Positions 6,541 through 11,472 of a DNA stretch of 11,472 bases are shown one piece after another. The stretch lies in contig UQIE01000033.1 of NCBI GenBank assembly GCA_900541065.1, forward strand, positions 1 to 11,472, in the 5' to 3' direction. The notes beneath the pieces were generated by a model. It was not told the origin of the DNA. It made no database searches and saw only the letters and a program-made list of their open reading frames with translations. The translations under genes were made by a program, and so were the position numbers. Numbering within the stretch: the first letter of the stretch is position 1; every line of letters begins with the position of its first letter. This DNA is from an uncultured Collinsella sp. (GTDB taxonomy: Bacteria; Actinomycetota; Coriobacteriia; Coriobacteriales; Coriobacteriaceae).

Positions 6541-7479
6541 ATGCTGTTGTCCGGTATCATCGCCGCCCTTACCAGCCTTTTGATTCCCATCATCATCCTG
6601 TTGCTGCTGCTTCCCAACGCCTGCTATGTCGTTGAACAACAGCATGCCGTGATCATCGAGCGTCTGGGCAAGTTTAACCGCATCGTCAACGCGGGCTTCC
6701 ACATGAAGGTACCCGTGATTGACCGCAAAGCCGCCACGGTGAGTCTGCGCACCATGAAAAACGGTTTTGGCATCGACGTTAAGACCCAGGACAACGTGAC
6801 CATCGGCCTCGAGGTCTCGGCTCAATATCACGTGAGCTATGACATGGGTGCTGGCCCGGCGGATTCGGGCATCTACAAGAGCTACTACATGCTGCAGGAG
6901 CCCGTCGACCAGATGCGTGACTTCATCACCGACGCCCTACGCTCTTCGATTCCCGTCTACACACTCGATGAGGTCTTTGCCAAGAAGGATGACATCGCCA
7001 AGGATGTCAACGCTACCGTTTCCGAGCAGATGGCCGCCTACGGCTTCACCCTCGTGTCGACGCTCATCACCAAAATCGCACTGCCGACCGAGGTCGAGAA
7101 CTCCATGAACGACATCAACGCCGCCCAGCGCAAGCGCGCTGCGGCACAGGAGCTCGCCGAGGCAGACCGCATCAAGCGCGTCACCGAGGCGACCGCCGAG
7201 GCCGAGGCTATGGAAAAGGCGGGCGAAGGCATCGCCAACCAGCGCAAGGCGATCGCGCTGGGTATCAAAGATTCGCTCGAGATCATCCAGGAGACGGGTG
7301 TCGGCAATGACGAGGCCAACCAACTGTTCATGTTTACGCAGTGGTCCGAGATGATGACGGAGTTCGCTCGCACGGGTAAAACCTCGACGGTCGTGCTGCC
7401 GAGTGACTTTTCGCAGTCGGCCTCGATGTTCGAGCAGATGCTGACCGCCGGCAAAGTTCAAAACGATTCGAAGGAGTAA
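6541..7479 (+). CDS. SPFH/Band 7 membrane protein, HIR-like
   Basis: SPFH proteins (stomatin, prohibitin, flotillin, HflK/C) form ring-shaped oligomers on membranes and scaffold other proteins; the partner here is unknown. The 312-aa protein has one N-terminal hydrophobic segment (about 4-26), an SPFH domain (about 28-185) and a charged Ala/Glu-rich helix likely to form a coiled coil (195-245). The segments TQDNVTI, LDEVFAKKDDIA and INAAQRKRAAA, and the C-terminal FTQWSEMM and TVVLPSDF, closely recall plant hypersensitive-induced-reaction (HIR) proteins. The start at 6541 is chosen for its AGAGGAGAG site; an in-frame GTG at 6520 would place that site inside the gene. No NfeD-type partner gene is adjacent. 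rlmH starts 6 bp after the stop, with its ribosome site inside this gene's end. Confidence 0.88.
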   Translation: MLLSGIIAALTSLLIPIIILLLLLPNACYVVEQQHAVIIERLGKFNRIVNAGFHMKVPVIDRKAATVSLRTMKNGFGIDVKTQDNVTIGLEVSAQYHVSYDMGAGPADSGIYKSYYMLQEPVDQMRDFITDALRSSIPVYTLDEVFAKKDDIAKDVNATVSEQMAAYGFTLVSTLITKIALPTEVENSMNDINAAQRKRAAAQELAEADRIKRVTEATAEAEAMEKAGEGIANQRKAIALGIKDSLEIIQETGVGNDEANQLFMFTQWSEMMTEFARTGKTSTVVLPSDFSQSASMFEQMLTAGKVQNDSKE

Positions 7480-7485
7480 ACGCGC

Positions 7486-7956
7486 GTGAAATACACCGTC
7501 GTTTGCGTCGGTAAGCTCAAGGAGCGCTTTTGGAAGGACGCGTGCGCTGAGTACACCAAGCGCCTAGGTGCCTATGCCAAGGTTGATATCCGCGAGGTGG
7601 CCGATATCGACCCGGCTAAGGCGGGCGGCGTGGATGCCGCGCGCGACAAGGAGGGGGCGGCAATTCTTGCTGCCCTGCCGTCTCGAGCGCATGTGATCCT
7701 GCTGGCCATTGAGGGCAAAGAGCGCTCGAGCGAGGAGTTTTCGGCGAGGCTCGACGATCTTATGCTGCGAGGCAGCAGCGACATCGCCTTTGTGATTGGC
7801 GGATCGGACGGCGTGAGCGATGACGTGCGCGCACGAGCCGACGAGATGCTCAGCTTTGGACGCATTACCTTGCCGCATAACCTGGCGCGTGTGGTGCTGC
7901 TAGAGCAGATTTACCGCGCCTGCAAGATCAGCCGTGGCGAGCCGTATCACAAATAG
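7486..7956 (+). CDS. rlmH: 23S rRNA (pseudouridine-1915-N3)-methyltransferase RlmH
   Basis: RlmH methylates pseudouridine 1915 in helix 69 of 23S rRNA on assembled 70S ribosomes, using S-adenosylmethionine. The 156-aa protein is full length for this SPOUT-class family. The trefoil-knot SAM motif VIGGSDG (103-109), the LLEQIYRA segment (138-145) and the characteristic C-terminal tail KISRGEPYHK are present. Translation starts at GTG; AAGGAG at 7471-7476 overlaps the end of the SPFH gene, and only 6 bp separate the two frames, so they are probably cotranscribed and coupled. Confidence 0.96.
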   Translation: MKYTVVCVGKLKERFWKDACAEYTKRLGAYAKVDIREVADIDPAKAGGVDAARDKEGAAILAALPSRAHVILLAIEGKERSSEEFSARLDDLMLRGSSDIAFVIGGSDGVSDDVRARADEMLSFGRITLPHNLARVVLLEQIYRACKISRGEPYHK

Positions 7957-8029
7957 GTCGGCAATACGAAACAATGGCGTGGGACAATACCTTTCGTTTT
8001 GAGGAATGTGTCTGAAAGGACTATGAGAT

Positions 8030-8800
8030 ATGAAGATTGGATTTGTCGGTTTTGGCAATATGGCGAGCGCTATGGCCGATGGCTGGATCGCTGCCGGTGT
8101 AGCTGCGAGCGACATGTGCGCCTGTGCGGGTCGCTACGACGCGCTGGTTGAGCGCTGCGAGGCGCGCGGCATGGCCGCCTGCCACGATGCCGCCGAGGTT
8201 GTCGCCGCATCCGATATCGTGGTCGCTGCGGTCAAACCGTACATGATCGAGAAGGTATTCGCCCCGCTCAAGGATGCTCTTGCCAAAAAGGTCGTTCTAT
8301 CGGTTGCCTGGACCTGGGACAGTGTCAAGTGGGAGCAAGTCCTGCCGGGCGTCGCGCATATCTCGACGGTGCCCAACACACCGGTTTCGGTGGGCGAGGG
8401 CGTCATCGCTTGCGAGAAGGCTTCCACGCTTAGTGATGAGCAGAGCGCAGTGGTGCTTGATCTGCTTGGCAAGCTCGGTGCGGTGGTCGAGCTCGATACG
8501 AGCCTGCTGTTTGTGGGCGGCACGGTGGGTGGTTGCGCTCCGGCATTTGTCGCTATGGCAATCGAGGCCCTGGGCGATGCGGCGGTCAAGCACGGTATCC
8601 CGCGTGCCGATGCCTATCGCATTGTGAGCCAGATGGTGCTGGGTACGGCAAAGCTGCAGCTTGCAACTGGTCAGCATCCTGCGGCGATGAAGGATGCCGT
8701 ATGCTCGCCCGGTGGTGCCACCATCAAGGGTGTCGTTGCGCTCGAGGACGCCGGCATGCGCAGCGCCCTGGTCAAGGCAATCGACGCAACTCTCCAGTAA
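8030..8800 (+). CDS. proC: Pyrroline-5-carboxylate reductase
   Basis: ProC performs the last step of proline synthesis, reducing 1-pyrroline-5-carboxylate with NAD(P)H. The 256-aa protein opens with a Rossmann fold and the dinucleotide motif GFGNMA (7-12). It keeps the VKPYMIEKV strand, PNTP (115-118) and the C-terminal signature around CSPGGATIKGVVALE (PGG 227-229) that helps form the dimeric active site. The position before PNTP, often Arg-Val-Met or Arg-Met-Met, reads Ser-Thr-Val here, a small departure from common forms. An AAAGGA site precedes the ATG, and rlmH ends 73 bp upstream with no terminator between them. The stop codon abuts the inverted-repeat element at 8801. Confidence 0.93.
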   Translation: MKIGFVGFGNMASAMADGWIAAGVAASDMCACAGRYDALVERCEARGMAACHDAAEVVAASDIVVAAVKPYMIEKVFAPLKDALAKKVVLSVAWTWDSVKWEQVLPGVAHISTVPNTPVSVGEGVIACEKASTLSDEQSAVVLDLLGKLGAVVELDTSLLFVGGTVGGCAPAFVAMAIEALGDAAVKHGIPRADAYRIVSQMVLGTAKLQLATGQHPAAMKDAVCSPGGATIKGVVALEDAGMRSALVKAIDATLQ

Positions 8801-8959
8801 AACCTGCCATTTAGGGACAGGTTTATTTTGGCAGGTTTTTCCTGCGGTTTTGTCGTATGTGCGAAAAGCGCCCCGCAACCGGATCGTTACCGGTTGCGGG
8901 GCGCTTGCGTTTGCCCAGATAAAACCGACCGAAATAAACCTGTCCCTTTTTGGCAGGTT
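8801..8959. mobile_element. REP/MITE-like element with 31-bp inverted ends
   Basis: The 31-bp ends 8801-8831 and 8929-8959 are inverted copies of each other with 28 matches. Each contains AACCTG and GGGACAGG. The left end is itself part of a palindrome, AACCTGCC (8801-8808) against GGCAGGTT (8830-8837). The central part holds a perfect 17-bp hairpin (8866-8882/8890-8906). There is no open frame. The element fits exactly between the proC stop and the convergent small gene, and its last two bases form part of that gene's stop codon. It resembles paired REP sequences or a short non-autonomous element; no flanking target duplication is evident. Confidence 0.7.
8866..8906. terminator. Bidirectional intrinsic terminator hairpin
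   Basis: A perfect 17-bp GC-rich stem with loop ATCGTTA sits between convergent genes. It is preceded by GAAAA and followed by TTGCGTTT, so it can plausibly stop transcripts from proC and from the minus-strand small gene. The T tracts are short. Confidence 0.65.
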
Positions 8960-9131
8960 AGTCCCAGAAGCTGTCTTCCTCATCCTCGGACTTGGGTCCG
9001 CGGTCGACGTACATCTTATGGGTACGCTTCTCCATTACAAAGGCAAGAATCGCAAATAACAGGATGCCGCCGGCGAAAAGGATGGCAAAACCGGTGCGGG
9101 TGCCAAACAAAAAGGAAAAAACTGCGTCCAT
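8958..9131 (-). CDS. Small single-pass membrane protein, 57 aa
   Basis: The frame encodes a 57-aa protein beginning MDAVFSFLFGTRTG. One hydrophobic segment (about 12-33, FAILFAGGILLFAILAFVM) is followed by a basic stretch (EKRTHKMY) and a very acidic tail (SEDEEDSFWD). Positive charges directly after the segment suggest an N-out, C-in topology. AGAAGG lies 7 bases before the ATG, and a candidate promoter lies further upstream, divergent from serS. I do not recognise the family. Its short, clean frame with a ribosome site and the lack of any competing frame support it as a real gene. Its stop codon uses two bases of the inverted-repeat element. Confidence 0.7.
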   Translation of the reverse strand: MDAVFSFLFGTRTGFAILFAGGILLFAILAFVMEKRTHKMYVDRGPKSEDEEDSFWD

Positions 9132-9155
9132 TGGGTGCCTTCTTGCGTAGTTGAG

Positions 9156-9185
9156 TTGGGTCGTAAACGCTCATAAGTATATACT
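9156..9185 (+). promoter_or_regulatory. Promoter of serS
   Basis: TTGGGT (9156-9161) and TATACT (9180-9185) have an 18-bp spacer. The predicted start near 9192 gives a leader of about 50 nt, too short for a T-box riboswitch. The -10 lies within the palindrome AAGTATATACTT (9175-9186). Confidence 0.55.
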
Positions 9186-9202
9186 TGCCCATACATGTAC
9201 AA
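9174..9202 (-). promoter_or_regulatory. Candidate promoter of the small membrane gene
   Basis: On the minus strand, TTGTAC (9202-9197) precedes TACTTA (9179-9174) with a 17-bp spacer; TATACT is available at 15 bp. It overlaps the serS promoter, so the two divergent genes may compete or be co-regulated. Confidence 0.4.
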
Positions 9203-9242
9203 GGTTGCAACCTAAATGGAATGTATATCGCCGGAGGATCTA

Positions 9243-10526
9243 ATGCTTGATATCAAGTTTGTTCGCGAGAACCCCGATGCCATCGATGTCGCCATGGCTA
9301 ACCGCCAGACGTCTTGGGATCGCGAGAAGTTCTTTGAGCTCGACGACGAGCGCCGTGCCGTCATCACCGAGGTCGAGGAGCTCCAGGCTACGCGCAATGC
9401 CGAGTCCAAGAAGATTGGCGCCCTGATGAAGGAGGGCAAGAAGGACGAGGCCGAGGCCGCCAAGGAGGCCGTGCGCGCCGTCAACGAGAAGATTGACGGT
9501 CTGGCCGAGCGCCGCACCGCTCTCGAGCAGGAGCAGTACGACTTCATGGCTCACCTGCCCAACATTCCGTGCGATGCCACCCCGTACGGTAAGGACGAGG
9601 ACGAGAACATCGAGCGTCGCCGCTGGGGCACCCCGCGCGAGTTCGACTTCGACTTTAAGCCGCACTGGGATCTGGGCACCGATCTGGACATCCTCGACTT
9701 CGAGCGCGGCAACAAGCTCTCCGGCAGCCGCTTTACCGTTCTCGGTGGCGCCGGCGCCCGCCTGGAGCGCGCCCTCATCAACTTCTTCCTCGATACGCAC
9801 ACCAGCCGTGGTTTTAAGGAGTGGTGGCCACCCATCGTCGTCAAGCGTCAGACCATGTTTGGCACGGGTCAGCTGCCCAAGTTCGAGGACGACGCCTATC
9901 ACGTCTCGGGTGACAACTTCCTGATCCCCACCGCCGAGGTCGTTCTCACCAACCTGCACGCCGGCGAGGTCCTCGATGCCGACACCCTGCCGCGCCGCTA
10001 CACCGCCTTCACCCCCTGCTTCCGTGAGGAGGCCGGTTCCGCCGGTCGCGACACCCGCGGCATCATCCGTCAGCACGAGTTCGACAAGGTCGAGATGGTC
10101 AAGTTCGCTAAGCCGGAGGAGTCCGACGATGAGCTCGAGAGCATGACCGCCGAGGCCGAGTACCTGCTGCAGCAGCTGGGCCTTCCGTATCGCGTGATTA
10201 GCCTGTGCACCGGCGACTTGGGCTTCTCTGCCCGTCAGACCTACGACGTCGAGGTCTGGCTGCCGAGCTACAACGCCTACAAGGAGATCAGCTCCTGCTC
10301 CAACTGCGGTGACTTCCAGGCTCGCCGCGCCAACATCAAGTATCGCGACCCCGAGAACTTCAAGGGTTCGCGCTACCTGCACACCCTCAATGGTTCCGGC
10401 CTGCCGGCCGGCCGCACCATGGCCGCCATTCTGGAGAACTACCAGAACGCCGACGGCACCATCACGATCCCCGAGGTTCTGCGTCCTTACATGGGTGGTC
10501 TCGAGAAGATCGAGCCGGTCGCGTAA
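9243..10526 (+). CDS. serS: Seryl-tRNA synthetase
   Basis: SerRS charges tRNA-Ser (and tRNA-Sec where present) with serine. The 427-aa protein is a class II synthetase of normal length. It has an N-terminal helical hairpin rich in Lys, Glu and Ala (about 25-100), which clamps the long variable arm of tRNA-Ser. The catalytic domain follows, with motif 1 near FFLDTHTSRGFKEWWPP, motif 2 with FREE at 260-263, and motif 3 near LNGSGLPAGRTMAAILE (from 382). The start at 9243 gives the standard MLDIKFVREN beginning with GGAGG 8 bp upstream; an in-frame ATG at 9216 lies before this site and is unlikely. Codon use is strongly biased to C-ending codons, as expected for a highly expressed gene. Confidence 0.97.
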   Translation: MLDIKFVRENPDAIDVAMANRQTSWDREKFFELDDERRAVITEVEELQATRNAESKKIGALMKEGKKDEAEAAKEAVRAVNEKIDGLAERRTALEQEQYDFMAHLPNIPCDATPYGKDEDENIERRRWGTPREFDFDFKPHWDLGTDLDILDFERGNKLSGSRFTVLGGAGARLERALINFFLDTHTSRGFKEWWPPIVVKRQTMFGTGQLPKFEDDAYHVSGDNFLIPTAEVVLTNLHAGEVLDADTLPRRYTAFTPCFREEAGSAGRDTRGIIRQHEFDKVEMVKFAKPEESDDELESMTAEAEYLLQQLGLPYRVISLCTGDLGFSARQTYDVEVWLPSYNAYKEISSCSNCGDFQARRANIKYRDPENFKGSRYLHTLNGSGLPAGRTMAAILENYQNADGTITIPEVLRPYMGGLEKIEPVA

Positions 10527-10549
10527 GTTGGCTGCATAGGGGATATGCA

Positions 10550-10577
10550 AGGGCGCTCCTTCGGGGGCGCCCTATTT
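10550..10577 (+). terminator. Terminator after serS
   Basis: A 10-bp stem, 10550-10559/10564-10573 with one T·G pair, is capped by a TTCG tetraloop closed by C-G and followed by a short TATTTCG tract. The hairpin is strong and the T tract modest. Confidence 0.75.
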
Positions 10578-10627
10578 CGTGCGCAGGTCCATACCATGCC
10601 GTGCGGACAGCTCAATAGAAAACACAC

Positions 10628-10648
10628 GAACAGCTGTTCTGTATACAG
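10628..10648. promoter_or_regulatory. LexA-box-like operator and adjoining palindrome
   Basis: CGAACAGCTGTTC contains the perfect 12-bp palindrome GAACAGCTGTTC (10628-10639), which fits the GAAC-N4-GTTC core of Gram-positive and actinobacterial LexA sites. It abuts a second perfect palindrome, CTGTATACAG (10639-10648). The pair overlaps the predicted -35 of the gene at 10700, the right place for a repressor. Confidence 0.5.
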
Positions 10649-10666
10649 CCATCTACCTGCTATGCT
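10637..10666 (+). promoter_or_regulatory. Candidate promoter of the 125-aa gene
   Basis: TATGCT at 10661-10666 is a fair -10; the -35 region TTCTGT (10637-10642, 18-bp spacer) is weak and overlaps the palindromes. A weak -35 would suit a regulated promoter. Confidence 0.45.
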
Positions 10667-10699
10667 TTTGCTAAATAAGAGCGAGAGAAAGGGGACGCG

Positions 10700-11077
10700 A
10701 TGGAGTTGTTTGATGATCGGGTGGTTTTGTTTGAGAGCGACGAGGGCGGGGAGTACCTGCTTGTAGCGTGTGAGCCGTCTGGCATGGGCGGCCTGGTGGT
10801 TCGACAGACGAGCGAGGGTCCGTTGACACAATGGTGCTTTGAGGAGTCGCCGCATGTGGTCGAGACCTTTGTGACGCACGAGGGACTTGTGGCGCTGGAG
10901 CACTTCTATGGAGTTGGGACTTCCAACCAGGTCGCGCGCATGCTGAGCATCTCGTTTGTCGATTATGATTGTGCCCAGCGGGTGAGATCGCTCCTGAGGG
11001 AACTTGATGCTAAGTTCGACGTGATCGAAAAGCCAATCGATCGTACGGGGAACGGCGGTATATGCGGAGCAGCGTGA
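10700..11077 (+). CDS. Hypothetical protein, 125 aa
   Basis: I do not recognise this family. The protein is acidic and soluble-looking, with no signal peptide or membrane segment. The N-terminal half looks strand-rich (DRVVLFES, YLLVACEPS, GGLVVRQTS). The C-terminal half carries likely helices (TSNQVARMLSI and YDCAQRVRSLLRELDAKF), ending in a Gly-rich tail. Four cysteines (24, 46, 91, 122) are spread out and form no metal motif. An AAAGGGG site precedes the ATG. The codon use is less C-biased than in serS, suggesting low expression. The LexA-like operator upstream hints at damage-inducible control. It stands alone between a terminator and the tRNA-Arg promoter, and no terminator is visible after it. 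Confidence 0.8.
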   Translation: MELFDDRVVLFESDEGGEYLLVACEPSGMGGLVVRQTSEGPLTQWCFEESPHVVETFVTHEGLVALEHFYGVGTSNQVARMLSISFVDYDCAQRVRSLLRELDAKFDVIEKPIDRTGNGGICGAA

Positions 11078-11113
11078 CAAAACTGCGTTCCACAAAAAAG
11101 TTTGAGATTGTGC

Positions 11114-11142
11114 TTGACTCCAATAAGCTAAAGTGGTTTTAT
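11114..11142 (+). promoter_or_regulatory. Promoter of first tRNA-Arg
   Basis: TTGACT (11114-11119) lies at the same distance from the tRNA as the -35 of the second copy. With a 17-bp spacer the -10 reads TTTTAT (11137-11142); TTATAT with 19 bp is an alternative. Confidence 0.6.
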
Positions 11143-11154
11143 ATATCTTGCGTT

Positions 11155-11231
11155 GCGGCGTTACCTCAGCTGGATAGAGGGTCTGACTACGAATCAGAAC
11201 GTCATAGGTTCGAATCCTATACGCCGCACCA
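11155..11231 (+). tRNA. tRNA-Arg (anticodon ACG), copy 1
   Basis: The 77-nt gene has acceptor GCGGCGT/ACGCCGC, discriminator A and an encoded CCA. The anticodon arm TCTGA-CTACGAA-TCAGA gives ACG, whose first base is normally edited to inosine to read CGU, CGC and CGA. The T-loop is TTCGAAT. The sequence is identical to the copy at 11396. Confidence 0.97.
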
Positions 11232-11241
11232 ATTGAAATCG

Positions 11242-11270
11242 AAAGCCTCCGGCAACGGGGGCTTTTCTTT
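11242..11270 (+). terminator. Terminator of first tRNA-Arg
   Basis: A 10-bp stem, 11242-11251/11256-11265, has a GCAA loop and a TTTTCTTTT tract. The GCAA loop matches that of the tRNA-Leu terminator. Confidence 0.9.
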
Positions 11271-11313
11271 TATGCCACCGCTGCATGGATTCGAACCTCG
11301 GTCGAGGCGCGAG
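11270..11313 (+). repeat. tRNA-derived inverted T-arm element C
   Basis: The region starts TTATG after the terminator T tract. It holds GGATTCGAACC (11287-11297), the exact reverse complement of the T-arm core of the adjacent tRNA-Arg, then a GAGGCGCGAGC block (11303-11313) also seen in elements A and B. The enclosing bases align with element A at most positions over the first 35 bp. Unlike A and B it is not followed by GTAA hairpins or a tRNA 3' stub but by the promoter of a complete second tRNA. Confidence 0.6.
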
Positions 11314-11354
11314 CATCTTAATCATCACTTCGTAAAATTTTTCCAAATTGTCGC

Positions 11355-11383
11355 TTGACCCATCGAGGGGTCACGTGCATAAT
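11355..11383 (+). promoter_or_regulatory. Promoter of second tRNA-Arg
   Basis: TTGACC (11355-11360) and CATAAT (11378-11383) have a 17-bp spacer, with an A/T-rich UP-like stretch at 11332-11350. A 6-bp inverted repeat, TGACCC/GGGTCA (11356-11361/11367-11373), sits over the -35 and spacer. Confidence 0.75.
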
Positions 11384-11395
11384 AATCCGTGCGTT

Positions 11396-11472
11396 GCGGC
11401 GTTACCTCAGCTGGATAGAGGGTCTGACTACGAATCAGAACGTCATAGGTTCGAATCCTATACGCCGCACCA
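11396..11472 (+). tRNA. tRNA-Arg (anticodon ACG), copy 2
   Basis: Identical over 77 nt to the copy at 11155, including the six-base leader TGCGTT. CCA is encoded and forms the last three bases of the window. It has its own promoter; its terminator would lie beyond the window. Confidence 0.97.

Noticed and set aside
9186..9242. T-box riboswitch ahead of serS
   Set aside because: The leader is only about 50 nt, with no T-box sequence and no antiterminator structure.
9240..10550. Long antisense open frame opposite serS
   Set aside because: It is the mirror of a strongly codon-biased serS gene; its valine- and leucine-rich translation resembles no family.
11062..11358. Open frame running through the first tRNA-Arg and its terminator
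   Set aside because: It crosses a certain tRNA, a terminator and element C, and has no ribosome site.

Overview
The window is about 60% GC and carries mostly plus-strand housekeeping genes with strong GGAGG-type ribosome binding sites. Gene content, the protein variants seen and the base composition suggest an actinobacterium of the class Coriobacteriia, most likely a gut Collinsella or close relative. This assignment is inference from familiarity, not from a marker-gene search.

Layout. Positions 1-243 hold a hairpin-rich, tRNA-derived structured element that ends in a tRNA-like 3' tail and a terminator. Positions 254-503 hold four tandem 62-bp units, each an inverted repeat. Next comes an apparent two-gene operon: a cytoplasmic GH5-fold protein that has lost its catalytic acid/base (probable pseudoenzyme), then rsmI (16S rRNA C1402 2'-O-methyltransferase). 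metG follows and ends in a strong terminator. rsmA (16S rRNA A1518/A1519 dimethyltransferase) overlaps tatD by 11 bp. A tRNA-Leu(CAG) with its own promoter and terminator follows, and its 3' end plus terminator is duplicated 140 bp downstream around a second tRNA-derived hairpin element.

A membrane SPFH protein resembling plant HIR proteins is tightly coupled to rlmH (23S rRNA pseudouridine-1915 methyltransferase), followed by proC. Between the stop codons of proC and of a convergent 57-codon membrane-protein gene lies a 159-bp element with 31-bp inverted ends and a perfect 17-bp hairpin. The small gene and serS are divergent and share a promoter region rich in palindromes. After serS come an unrecognised 125-aa gene with a LexA-box-like palindrome at its promoter, and two identical tRNA-Arg(ACG) genes, each with its own promoter, repeated at an offset of exactly 241 bp.

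Functionally the window is a translation and RNA-modification neighbourhood: rsmI, rsmA, rlmH, metG, serS and three tRNAs, with proC and tatD added. The clearest unusual signals are: (i) the inverted T-arm fragment after a tRNA terminator at three separate sites, whose T-loop sequence matches the neighbouring tRNA at the two sites where that tRNA is visible; (ii) the degenerate GH5 active site; (iii) the four-unit 62-bp hairpin array; (iv) the inverted-repeat element wedged between convergent stop codons; and (v) the SOS-box-like operator upstream of an unknown gene.
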